Origin: Lanius collurio
Lineage: Eukaryota > Chordata > Aves > Passeriformes > Laniidae
Assembly (NCBI GenBank): GCA_020086605.1
Contig: JACBWW010000016.1
Location: 19,394,926 to 19,458,925 of the forward strand
DNA length: 64,000 nt
Direction: 5' to 3'
This document shows positions 38,870 to 50,395 of this stretch, piece by piece (the first letter of the stretch is position 1; each line of letters begins with the position of its first letter). The position numbers and the translations under genes were made by a program. A model generated the notes under the pieces. It did no database searches. It saw only the letters and a program-made list of their open reading frames with translations, and was not told the DNA's origin.

Positions 38870-39285
38870 CCATATGAAAAGCCTTGTTAACGTTGAAGTA
38901 AATAACCACTTTCCCATCATCCACAAATCCATTTATCCTATCATAGAAGGCAATCTGGTTGATTAAGCATCCAAATGTCTTTTCCTTCACAAGCCCAGAT
39001 TTATCTTCCAAGTGAACCTGCTCCATAATTTTCCCAGGGCCCAAAGTGAGTTCTGTGCTTCCCAAAGCAGACCTCTTGGCCAATGTGAAGATGGGAACAT
39101 TTGCCTTTCTCCAATCAACAAGAAACTCTCCCTGTTTCCATTTCCATTCCAAGGCAACAGACAGTGGCACAGGACATCAGCCAGGCCTCTGAGCACCTTG
39201 GATGCTGCCCATGTGCTTCCATGGCCCTGGAGGAATCGAGCTCCTGCAGTCTTGTCCCTCAATCTGCCACACCAGCAATGCAATC
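38870..39285 (-). mobile_element. CR1 ORF2 reverse-transcriptase fragment, inactive
   Basis: On the minus strand, two overlapping frames give CR1 reverse-transcriptase blocks in the right order. Frame one (39283 down) has HGSTWAASKVLRGLADVL, matching the PRVLRELADV block. Frame two (39170 down) has GEFLVDWRKANVPIF, then GPGKIMEQ, then GCLINQIAFYDRINGFVD, then VVIYFNVNKAFH, matching DWRKANV, VPGKIMEQ, TNLVAFYD and VYLDFSKAFD. The switch between frames is a frameshift. In the last block (residues 89-99 of the 201-codon frame) both aspartates are lost: the catalytic one is N93 and the end one is H99. The copy is therefore dead. Only the N-terminal and middle RT part survives; the endonuclease, the second catalytic motif and the 3' tail are not seen. 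Confidence 0.85.
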
Positions 39286-42200
39286 ACCAGTGTAAAAATG
39301 GGCACTGCACTTAAGGTATTTGCTCTGCACAATATGCTGTGTCTCACAACCTTATCATTTCCTCACAACAGAAAGATCAATCAATTTCATAAGCAATGTC
39401 TTCCAGGCTGGTTTTGAGATTAAATGGTAGGATAGCATTCCCAACACCTTAATCCTCACATGTCCATACACATTCAGCTGCAACAATTTTGACATGAGGG
39501 TCAAAAGGTTGATTTGAGAATAGCCAAAGCAGTTCATAAGGTTAATTTGAAAACATCCAAACCTGTAATCTGCAATCAGATGAAGGAAGGACCTCCTGCT
39601 GAACAGGTGGTACAAAGATACCCATGTTACCCATGGCAGCTGGGGAACAAAAATCAACAACGTTGTTGTAGTAAATTCACAATGTGTACACAAACCCTTT
39701 GAAACAATGTGCATAAACACCTCCTGTGAGAAACAAAAGCAGTCAAAAATGAAAATACAACAGTCTGCTGTGATCTACATTATTTAATGTCTCACATGCA
39801 ATCATGCCTATGATTTTGCATTAATTTCATTTCCCATTATCCCAGGTTTATAAACTGGGACTGCTGAATTCTCAGACAGGGATATTGACCTGAGACACTG
39901 GGATCATCAGATTTTTTTATTTGGGATCATATATTCCCTGTACTGTACTAAGTTTTATCCCTCACAGTTACTGTCTGTCAAAGCCACTCTACCTGTGCCT
40001 TCCTGCACTGCCAACAATACTTGTGACCGCCTCTGTCCTCTGTGGGGACTGCAGGGTCAATCTGGACAGCTCTGACCCTAACACTTACAAGCCTACACTC
40101 TGCTTTCAGATAGACACAAAAATCACTGAAAGGACCCTGCTGATTGAGCATACAGGCAGAGCAGCAGTGAATTATTGCTTGTTTACATCATGAAGAAATC
40201 ACATCTTTCAGAGATTCCAAAAGCTAACTGGTCTCTCTTCCCAACCTAGAATGCCACCACCCCTCTACAGTAGAAGTGCCATGTTCCCCACTCCTCTTAC
40301 CAGCCTAGACAAAGTGTTCTTTTGATGGCTTCCACATTTCCTATAGACAGATCCCCTGTCTCTGTTCCTCGAAGAGCTCTACAATGTTCCTTCCCAGAAC
40401 CCTACAATATTTATTAATAATTTCTCCTATAGATTCCCTGTAGCACATTGCTTGTGTGCTCTTGATTACGTTCTATCAGGCTGCTTACCCCATTTTCAGT
40501 GTCTAATTCTGATGTTGCCATGGTACCATAATAAGTACCAGAAGTAGAGACTCTACAACATTAGATCACCTTTTATTTCACCACCCTTACACTGAAAGGG
40601 AAGAAGCCCACCTCAATACTGGGGTTTTTTTCTCTTCTTTCTTACTGAACTATTACTTATATTCCCCAAGAGCTTTCTGAAATATTTTCCCATTCACAGT
40701 TTAAACTTTTTTTTCTAATTTGAAGTCTCCCATTGAGTAAAACAATTCCCAACAAAGTGATTTCAGAGAGAAAAAAAAATATGAAAAAAAAAACAGAAAA
40801 CACACAAAAAATCCCCACCCCCAAAATAATAATAAAAAATAAAAATAAAACATTTTTTCCGCCCCTGTCTGGTGAAAAACAAGTATCACTCCTACTAAGA
40901 ATGAGTGGTAACTGCTCCAGCAGTGCAGGCACCATCCCAATCTTACATGGCTCTGGTAATCACTGCTTCCAAGTCACTTTTCCAGCAGCCAGGCAGCACC
41001 TACAGGTCTGCTGGTTTCATTACTAAAAGCAGCATGCTGGAAGCAAGAGAACAGATAAGCCTGGGAGGGTCTTTGAAATTATTCATAGTCTTTCTACTGA
41101 CAGTTTCAGCAGAACTTTTAACATTAAACAGCTTGCAAACAGAGATCAACAGCACATCAGCTCATACCGACTACAAACCTTCTGCAGGTTTCAAGTAATA
41201 CGCAGTGGGCATTAGCGTAGCTCAAAGTGTTTTAGAAAAAGGCTGCAGGAAGCTGGAAAATGCAGATATTTCAAGCATAATTCATGATCTAACTGTTGCT
41301 TATGATAATTTTGTTGTGCAATATACACTGCGTAATTCTTTAAGGGAATCATTTGTATTATTTTCTCATTATAAAACTCATTTTTTTATCCATTGAAAAA
41401 TAAAGAATGGCTGGATTTGAACCCATTTCTTTAGCAATGGGACACTACATGATTGACAATGCAATTACCAGTGTAAAGTTTTTGATATGCCAAGTAATTC
41501 TTAAAATAGAACTCCAATATTTTTCATGTACAGAGCTGTGGGTTTCGTAACAACCTGTTTTTCTGCAACTCAAGAAATCTTCACAGGTTCAAGAAAAATT
41601 CCTTTAAACTTGATATTTGTGAAGAGAGACATGCATATAAGAGACATTCAAGCATTCCATGGAAAGGTTGGCGAAATTAACGTTTCAATTACATGAAGAG
41701 TACAGTTACACTTTTATAGATCTTCATGAACTGAAAGAACCTTTTTTATTTGAAAAACATTAAAAATCTGTCTCCTCTAACGATATTGAGAGATATTTTA
41801 GACCTCAATTTCCATATCTACTTTAAGCCAAGTTAGTATGTGGGCATGTAACATTAATGTCGACTTATTCCTTCCCCTTTACTATAATTTTTCTCCTCTA
41901 AACTTGCCAGGTACATTCTGAGAGTTGGAAGCCACTGAGATTTACCAGATTTAACCTCTTGTATGGAAGTCCATCTATTAATGCCAAAAAAAAAGAATGT
42001 ACAATAATTATTTAGTTAGGCCATTAAAAAAAAAATCCTTATTTTCCCTTTAGTCTTAAATCTTCACTTTTCTTGAAGAAAATTAATGTCTGTTTACTTG
42101 TATCTCTCTACTGTGACTTCATGGTCCTTCCCTTCTTTATTTTTTTTTTTTAAATAGACTATGGAATATTATAAGTACCACAAAAAACAACAGCATTTAT

Positions 42201-44509
42201 ATTCCAGGAAGTTTACACTCATTGAAATGCTGCCCAAAGCATCCATTGATTTCAGACATGTAGATTTAGCTTTGCTGATATGAAATGGCAGCTTTCTTCA
42301 AACACAGCTCACATGACCATTTTCAGATTTTACTTGAAGTCATTCCCTTTTGACTTGACTACAAAAGTGAGCTAATTACTGTGGCTAATCATCTGCTACA
42401 CTTACAGAGAAAGAGTGCACAGCTTTGGCACTGAGCAGAGCACTCACACAATGCACAGTGTAGGATTTCAAGTAAATTAATCACCTTCCTCAAGTCCTCA
42501 GTAACATCTTACAAGGTGTAGATGCTCTGCTGCAGAGAAGTGAAGAGCACAACATCTACATTCACATCAGTGTGAAAAGCTGAATGGCTGGAGAGAAAAC
42601 ACACGTGGACAAAGATTTAAACTGGGGGAGTTTGTGTCATTGTCCTTGTAGGATTTTTCCTTACATCCCACTCTTCAGTGTTTCATTAAACATAGCAAGA
42701 GCTCTGCCTTTTCCATTGCAAGACTATTCAGGACAATATATCTTACTGCCAACAATTTTTACTTCGAGTTTTACAATAAGAAAAAAGTGCAGCATGGGAA
42801 TTCTGGGGTTGTTTCTTGAGCTGGCTTCTTAATATATCGTTTCCAAGTCCCAGGCATGACTGAGGAGTTCCTTAGTATGTCTGACACCAGGTAATTACCT
42901 CCATAAACTTCACAGATAGGTGTTACAAGTTGCTCTTTGCATTTTCCACGTTGGACATAGCCGTTGTTCTTTGTTTTCAGGACTCAGAAAAATCTCCCTC
43001 TTGATTTCAGAGAGACTATGGCTATCCTTCATGGGACCCTGCAGTGGATCTTGTTCAATATTTATAGAGTTTAACAGGCAGGTGCTCTGGTTTGCATCCT
43101 GCGTCTGTTAGGACCAGTGATTTGTTAGGATATTTCCTTCTTTCCCTTAGAGTTTCTCCTACTATTACAAATCTCTTATTTTTACTTTCTGTTCTTTCTC
43201 TCCTCTTATTTCTGGTTTTCACCACAACTGCTGACAAGTTTTCCATCTCTTTTATGGAGGACAGCAGACTCCTTACTCCTCTAGTCTTTTCCAGCAAAAG
43301 AGACCAAAATGCAAACCCTGCTGGGGAATTGTCTTCTCCCAGACTGAATTTCACTACTCATAACCAAGCCTGTCTCTGTTATCCTAGGTCAAGACACATG
43401 GCAGCATCTAAGACAAACATCAGTGCTGGTCAGCCTGTAAGACTAAACCTGGAACTTCCCTGTTTTTGATTTAAGTCAAAGTTACAATCCCATCTCTATC
43501 TGCCTTTAGATTGACCTCAGCCAGCTGCTCCTCACACGTGGATGCTGATCCCACCCAGGCTAAGGATATTTGGGACACAGTCCTTCAGAACAGAAGCACT
43601 TGGGATTTATGGCAGGTGACTACATGAGCATTTCTGGCATTTGGGAGAAGTCTACATTCATCAAGGCACTTTAAAATATGGCTTCAATCAAACTTTCAAA
43701 GTTAAGCAAATGCTTCACCTGAGACCACAAAATCCTACAATATAAGGAAGAACTTTACACCGATTTAAATCTAAAAATGACTCCAGCTAAATCCAGACAT
43801 TTCTCCAGATTTACACTGATGTGAAAACAAGTATTGTATTCACAAACCCCACAGCCATCACATTCAGTTCCTTATCTTGTAAGTTCATTCTTTACTTTCT
43901 CAACAGAAATATCTATATAATTATTCTATGCATGAGTAATATTGGCTCAGAAAATCAACTAACTTGGGATTCAGCCGACCCAAGAATTATGCAAAGACTG
44001 TTTTAAGCAGCTTACTATTTAAAATAAACAATTTTTTTTTAAAAAAAGTACATCTACCAAAAAAGCAATAAAGTTGTTTGCATATAAGCAAATTAGCAAT
44101 ATTTTTTCAGTGCGACTGAAAAGCTGTGGACATTGAAAATTAAAAACAGTCATTCCATGTGGAAACAAAAGCTACATAATAATAAAAATATAGTTTTAAA
44201 GCAAACGTGTGACTGTCCTTCTGTGAGTATGCATAAAGGAGAATTAGATGAAAGAAGGAAAATAAGAGGAAACAGAAAATTATTTAAAACAACCCAGAGA
44301 TACTGGAGCCAAAAATGGGCCAAGTCCCGCTTGTTGTCAGGTGTAGTATTACTGCAGTTAGTGAAGCCACTTCAGTCTGCTTGGACTGAGTATAACATCA
44401 CCTAAATATATTCAAATTCTAAACAATATTCCCTTACAATTGTTTCTTTCTCATTTTTCCTACCCTTTCCACACTTTTATGCTGTATTTGAATTCAAATG
44501 GGTGGTTAT
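39286..44509. other. AT-rich non-coding stretch, no gene recognised
   Basis: Frames up to 125 codons (43092-43469 plus; 39355-39720 minus, 121) have overlapping partners on the opposite strand and no recognisable domain. An A-rich block at 40769-40850 is listed separately. Short A or T runs occur near 41986, 42026, 42139 and 44032. No repeat family recognised. Confidence 0.6.
40769..40850. repeat. A-rich low-complexity block
   Basis: Runs of 9 to 10 A alternate with ACACAC, CCCCACCCCC and AATAATAAT pieces over about 80 bases. The Lys-rich and, on the other strand, Phe-rich reading frames here are composition artefacts. Confidence 0.9.
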
Positions 44510-45200
44510 GGAAATCATTTGTTGTTGAATCAAGGGCTTTCAGCCTCCAGTATCCCTGTTAGAACAGGTCTTTAATTAGCATTATAAATAATTGCTGACT
44601 GCATTTTTGTTCTGGGATGCACAGAAAAGTTGATTTGAAATTAATTCCAACTTAGGAATTTTATTTTTTTTTTCTCTCATAGAGAGATGGAAGAATGGTT
44701 CTCACTCAGAAGTGACTGGAAACCTCTTTATAAATTATTTTCCAGGTCATTTTACCAAAAGTTTTGCAGGTATTCCATTTCATTCCTTGGCAACTGACAC
44801 AAAACTTTGGGCTGGATTACATGAGAAATAGGCATTGTCTTTGGTAACCTTGGGTAAAATAATAAAATTATTTTTCTAGCCTGTAATCTTCCCAATATAC
44901 CAGTAAAGACTCCCCCTCCCAAGCTCTCACCTTTTTTTCTTTACAATGGCATTTTGGCCTTATTACTTATTAGGATCAGAAGAAAAACATCTATATCATT
45001 ATAAATCAGAAAATGTTTAATAAGAATGAGCTAGAGCAAATTTTTATTATAATGAAAGGATTAAGGTGCATGATAGCATTAATATTTAGGAAAAATTAAA
45101 CAAAATTGCTTTTTATCTGCTGCAAACTATGCTAAATATTTAATATGCCACATTATAAGGGCACCATTTCCACAAAGGGTATGACAACCTTTGTGATGCA
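44510..45200. promoter_or_regulatory. AT-rich block, possible conserved element
   Basis: Homeodomain-type cores (TAATTA at 44573-44578, several ATTAAT/AATAAT words at 45050-45150) sit in mostly unique AT-rich text ending in GGGCACCATTTCCACAAAGG. No repeat family is recognised. As at 24.4 kb, the texture recalls developmental non-coding elements, but it is only suggestive. Confidence 0.2.
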
Positions 45201-45974
45201 AACCTTCATTTCAGTGGCTTTCAAACTTAGTTGGAAAAACTTCTAAAATCTAAATTTAAAACCATGTGCAGGGGTGTTTTAGGCAGCTAGACCTGAGCCA
45301 AACTTCCAAACCTATGCAGGGCTCCAGTAAACACAGGATCTAAAGAGGCTGCCTCTTGCTGGCTCTCCCGACCCAGCACATGGTTTATTTAGAAGGGAGC
45401 ACTGAGTTTAATTGCTCTGGAACTTATGGGAAGCCTTTCTGTTGCTTAGTTTGGAGTGTCTGGGTGTATTTTTAGGCAGCTTTAAAGCATTAAAAAAAAA
45501 AAAAAAAACCCTCATGCAAGTATTCAGAGGGGATGAAGGGTGATTTTCAGAAATCTAGCAAGAGATAATTTTTATGTAAATATTGTGAGAGGAAAATTCT
45601 AGCTCTCAGATTATAATAAATCAATATAAATATTATTTTATAAATAATAAGGTGTGCTAAATCTGCTAGGACCAGTAGTATGCTTCTGACAAAAGATCAA
45701 ATCACTTTTTGAAGTCGGAAATCCTGGAAATTTTCAAGCTTTCCCTAGGAGTTTAAACAAAAAAAAATCTCCAGAAAAAATAATCAAAATAAGCAAGCCC
45801 CAAAACCCAAGTTGGACCTGCTTACAGCCACTGATATATGGCATGAAATTTTAAGGTAATAATGTAGCAGTATAATGTAGTAAATTTGATACTAGATTTT
45901 TACTGCTTACAGATCACTGAACTGAGAAACAAATAAAATGAAAAAAATTCTGAGGTTGCTCCTAAGCTGATCCT
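45201..45974. other. Non-coding stretch with an A17 tract
   Basis: An uninterrupted run of 17 A lies at 45492-45508, with no polyadenylation signal upstream. The remainder is AT-rich with no recognisable content. Confidence 0.6.
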
Positions 45975-46080
45975 TAAAATGACCTTGAAAAAAAAATCTA
46001 TTATCTTTTGCCTTTATCTCTCCTCCTGTAAAATGGGATAATAAACACCAGTTAGGTCTTCTATCTTGGGATGGGTCTCT
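45975..46080 (+). repeat. MIR-type SINE remnant
   Basis: AAAATGACCTTG at about 45977 is followed, about 40 bases later, by TCTCTCCTCCTGTAAAATGG and then GATAATAAACACC. The MIR core has TGTGACCTTG, then TTTCCTCATCTGTAAAATGG, then GGATAATAATA at the same spacing. The stretch between the two blocks is A/T-run rich and diverged. It has the same orientation as the relic at 36.8 kb. Confidence 0.6.
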
Positions 46081-48366
46081 GAGCAGAAAAGAGCAAAGCA
46101 TAACAACCACTTTGGTTTTACTGGCTGAATTTCCAAAATCAGCCTCACACTCTGTAACCACAAAAACCAGAATCACCCTAACTCTTCAAACTCTATCAAG
46201 TCACTATGAGTTACTTTTAAAGCTCTCCTTCCACCTCAGCTGACTTTCATTTTATCCATCCAAGGCAATTGTTTTCATCTGTATCCACATCCAAGGCAGC
46301 TCTCAGCTACTGCACTGGGGAGCAGGTTCAGCTCTGTTGTGCAATCCCCATCTGGTGCCATCATTTAAAGAACCACGTTTTTTTCATTCTTTATTTCTTA
46401 GAGATGTCATCTTTACTAAATAAAATGTTTCCTCCTTAGCAAAAATAATAAAAGCTTCACAATTATTTTATTATTATTATGGTGTAACTGAATAAATGAC
46501 CAGCTTCTGAACACTACTGAATTTTCATGGCTATAACATCTTGCTTTCAAGGCAGAGCTTTCTGAAGTTCCCATCTGACATTCAAGGAAATCCAGTATGA
46601 AACAGGAGGAGGAGAGGAGAACTCAAACAATGTCAAAAAAACTGCAGTTCATGATTAGCTTCCAGAGTTTCTGACTCTGGCATATATAGTCACATTTAGA
46701 TATAACCGGAAAAACTAAGAAATTTTACTATGTTGAAGTCTTTCCTGTAGGTAGGCAAAAAGAGTATTTGACCATCATTTCAAAACTGTATCTGTTTCAT
46801 TGGAAACTAAGATGGAATATATCCAGAAGAATCTTGCAGAAAGTGAAGGTAAGAAATGAGTACTGTTCAAAAACTCTCCTGATTCAAGCTTCATTTACAG
46901 TAACAAGATATATTTTTATGCATCGATAGTTCTAAAAAAATTGCCTACATTTTATGTTTTTATTTTTTAAGCTTGTCTTCAATATCTGTACTGTGTCACT
47001 TAGGATCAGAGTGTTTTATGATATTTTAAATTGTATCTAATCCCCTCCCAGAGCAAAAAGGCTAGGATGCCAACATGAGAAATAGTACAGAAGTATATTT
47101 TGAAACTGGAACTCAAAATGTCAAGTATGTGTACTTAAAGGTGTATCTTAAAAAATATATTTCAATAAATAGCTTTTATTGAGGCATTAGTGACCATTAA
47201 GCTCTCATGCATGTGGCTCATGCTGTCAGGCAGATCATATTAGTGATACTTGTAAATGTTGTGCATCTGCTCTAAAGTATCTCAGCTTCACTTACCAGAA
47301 GGTTTTTTAAACATTAACTCACATTTTTGGTGGCTTCAAGAGAAATACCTTTTATTAATTACATGTTGAATTAAAGCTACAAGCAGCCTTTATTTATCTT
47401 AGCACAAGATTCTGTCAGTGGATATCTTTATTTTGTAGCACTGTACTTTTCAAGAACTAAAACCCTAAAAAGAAACTCTAATCACAAGTTTGGTTTGAAC
47501 ATAAAGTTGTGTACCAAACTTTGAAACAAAGAACAAAAGGAAACCTTCACTTTCAACTGTAAATATTAACTTATTTAAATGCCAGGTTGTGCTGAAAACC
47601 TATATGTGGAGGGTAGAAACTTTACAAGCATGAAATCCCTCCTTCAAGAAAGGCAAACTGAAATTAACATCAAAACTAAAAAAGCAAACTTTTGGAAATG
47701 CACCACGCCATTTTCACTGCCATCACTCTCCTCCCCCCATCTACGTTCTGCTTTGAGTGTCTTGATAATTTGCTAGAGAACAGCTTTCCTTACCTGCAGA
47801 ATTTCAGGGGAAACCACACAGTGGCAGTACTGTGAATGCAAACACTGTGTTCAGTTGTGCAGCAGCTGCTAAGAACTAAAATACAGTTTTCCATCCTTGG
47901 TTATGGTTAAGTTGGCTGTTACTTTTCTATATAGAAGAACATGCAGTCAACATGTAATTTATTTCCTTCTTTAATTTTAGTATCCACAGGCCCCAGGCAC
48001 AGTCACACATTTCACTCCAGGCTACTATTTTCTTCCCATTTGTATCCACTCCTTCACTTCCTCTACTCAGATATGTTTGTAAAGCCCAGTTTCTTACGGC
48101 AAACTTGGAATTCTTTGCCAAAAGAAAAGAAAACAAACTGAAGGAGCATCCCCCATATGAAAATACCAACACACCCACCCCAGAAGTTTATGATTCATTT
48201 ATGTTATTGGTTACTGTACTTTCACAGCTCCCAGAAACAAGTTGATGAGTATTAGAAATGACAAATCCAGAACGCTCTGTTTGCTTTCCTGTGCTCTGAG
48301 ACTCTTGTCAAAGACTACAGCCACACAGATGTTAACTTCGGATTTACAGGTATCTCACATCAGCTG
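46081..48366. other. AT-rich non-coding stretch, no gene recognised
   Basis: Short frames only. ACACAGTG (47816-47823) and CACTGTGT (47843-47850) form an 8-bp stem with a 19-base loop. The loop does not fit an iron-responsive element and the stem is too short for a microRNA. Nothing else stands out. Confidence 0.6.
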
Positions 48367-48394
48367 GGAAATTTCCACTCTTGTGGAAATTTCC
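48367..48394. promoter_or_regulatory. Inverted pair of kappaB-like palindromes
   Basis: GGAAATTTCCAC (48367-48378), a 4-base loop TCTT, and GTGGAAATTTCC (48383-48394) make a perfect 12-bp stem. Each arm contains GGAAATTTCC, itself a palindrome. With the preceding G the left one reads GGGAAATTTCC, fitting the Rel/NF-kappaB consensus GGGRN(2-3)YYCC. The two core starts are 18 bases apart. It may be a paired regulatory site or simply a cruciform-capable repeat. No nearby promoter is visible to anchor a role. Confidence 0.4.
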
Positions 48395-49579
48395 TCCAAG
48401 TGAACATTCTCCAATTGCAAGTAATACTCTAGTTTTAAAAAACCCAGATTTCAGGCAGAAATGTAACAGTTAATATGAACATATATTCTTGAAGAGAGTG
48501 ACATACAGCACAGGGTTTGTTGTTTGGTTTGGGTTTTTTTTAACCTATACAGAAAACTATATTTATATGCATCTTTCCCACCTAAATCTATTCCCCTTCA
48601 TTTCAGCAGGTACACACACAGCATTTCCCGTTTTTCTTCCTCCTTTCAAAGCAAGAGTCAGTCTTTCCCACAGGGGTTAACACTCAGTGAATCTGAATGT
48701 GTTTCCTTCCCTACTTATCTTGACTTACTTTGCTTTTAGCTACAGAAGCTGCTCCTGAAGGTAAAGCCCTTCTGACTGCACATGCAGCAGCACTTTTCCC
48801 CTGGCTGAGTCATTCCTCAAGTTCACAGAGTTGAAACAAGCCAAACACTTCCAGGGCAGGATTTGCATCACAATCCTTTCCACCACTACCCCCAGGAGTC
48901 CCTCAGGAGAGCCCAGGGAATTACATTTAATAAAAAAACTACACAGAAAAATACACATGCTACACGATTCCCCTTCATTGACTGAATGACATTTAAAAAA
49001 CAGCCATAAGAACATTAAAGTATCCAGTAGAGTAGCAGATGGGGAAAAAATATTTTTCTTATCAAAGCTAAATTATTATATCGCTTCTGGTTGTGAAGCT
49101 GGAGTTACTGGTGTTTTTTTAACTCCACTAGGAAAGATATTAGAAGAGGATTTTATCAAATATTAAAAGGCACAGTAAGTTATTTTAACTTGGATATTCC
49201 TCAATTTCTTTATATGGTAAATCTATCCTTTTAAGTTGAATCTCTTTTTCTTGAACAGAAATGTCCCTTCCTATAAATTTTCTAAATGGTATCACACATT
49301 TACATTACACAATTCCAAAAGAATTTTTACAGCAGCACCTCAGAAAGGCTAAAAAATGGAGATGTCTTACAACAAAAAGCAAACAGAAACAACATTTTCT
49401 TCCTCAATCTCAACAGCAATTCCCTGTTAGGGAAGTTACTAATTTTATCATTCCATATCATTTTACTACAAGTCCAGTTACCCAGTGCAAGTCTTTAATA
49501 AATTAACCACCAATCCTTAATAAAAACCTAATCCTTGAGCTGCTGAGAGGACACTTTCTATTCATTACCGTGCTCCTCA
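48395..49579. other. Non-coding stretch, no gene recognised
   Basis: AT-rich with T runs near 48533 and 49117. Frames are under 95 codons and not recognisable. Confidence 0.6.
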
Positions 49580-50055
49580 TGACACAGTTCCTTTGGCCAC
49601 ACATTTTGTGGGCGGATGGCGCCGGAGCGGGCACCCACACCCTGTTCGAGCACCTGCAGGCACCTCTGAAGGGGCAGGACATGCCAGCCTGTCCCAAATC
49701 CTCTCACCACCATCTCTCCTTTCTCTGTAGGCTTGGAAGCATGGATGGGGTTTGGTGGTGTCTGTGCAAGAGCACAGAACGGGATAAAAAACAGAGACGA
49801 AGCCTCGCAAAGGGCACAAGGCAGCCCCTGAGGGAAGGTGCCCGCAGAGCAGGGCCCAGCCCCGCCACGGGCAGGGCACTTTCTTTCAAACAGAATAAAC
49901 ACTTTATGGCTTCTTTGTCAACATTTTTTTACCAATTCCCACACACCCATCATCGCTGAAAGATAAAAATCAGGTGAGGGCTCACATGCGGTGCGGGAGC
50001 TGTGGCATCCCTCCTGCTCCGACCCATCTGCAGCAGGCAGAGCCCTGAGGGCGGG
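49580..50055. other. GC-rich island flank, unknown content
   Basis: The sequence turns GC-rich with CpGs clustered at 49611-49650 (GGGCGGATGGCGCCGGAGCG) and 49795-49880. CTCTCCTTTCTCTGTAG at about 49715-49731 is a strong acceptor-like sequence on the plus strand. AATAAA follows at about 49893. A 129-codon plus frame (49570-49959) and several minus frames cross it without recognisable domains. It could be a lncRNA exon with its own poly(A) signal, a solitary LTR of an unfamiliar family, or plain GC-rich DNA next to the minisatellite. Confidence 0.35.
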
Positions 50056-50395
50056 CACCAGCCCTGCACCCTGCCCTGCTCCGCACCCAGACCTGCCCCG
50101 CACCCAGCCCTGCCCTGCACCCAGACCTGCACCCAGCCCTACACCCTGCCCTGCTCTGCACCCAGCCCTGCCCCGCACCCAGCCCTGCACCCAGCCCTGC
50201 ACCCTGCCCTGCTCCGCACCCTGCCCTGCACCGCACCCAGCCCTGCCCCGCACCCAGCCCTGCACCCTGCCCTGCTCCGCACCCAGCCCTGCACCCAGCC
50301 CTACACCCTGCCCTGCCCTGCACCCAGCCCTGCACCCAGCCCTGCCCCGCACCCTGCCCCGCACCCTGCCCTGCCCCGCACCCTGCCCTGCCCGG
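50056..50395. repeat. C-rich minisatellite of 12- and 17-bp steps
   Basis: About 340 bases are built almost wholly from CCCTGCACCCAG-type 12-mers and 17-mers that carry one extra CCCTG or CCCCG pentamer. The marker word CACCCTGCCCTGC starts at 50067, 50142, 50200, 50263 and 50304. The intervals 75, 58, 63 and 41 are all sums of 12 and 17. Variants swap CAG/CTG, TGC/CGC and CTAC/CTGC. Because no stop codon occurs in the units, long frames stay open in two plus frames and two or three minus frames, giving Pro/Ala/Cys- and Gly/Ala/Gln-rich peptides. These are not genes. The minus strand is G-rich. Confidence 0.93.

Noticed and set aside
43055..43469. Overlapping frames of 125 (plus) and 99 (minus) codons
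   Set aside because: They lie in pyrimidine-rich sequence that is open on both strands, with no similarity to a known protein.
47816..47850. Stem with a CAGTGG word, checked as an iron-responsive element
   Set aside because: The CAGTG word is not presented in a six-base loop over a paired stem with a bulged C.
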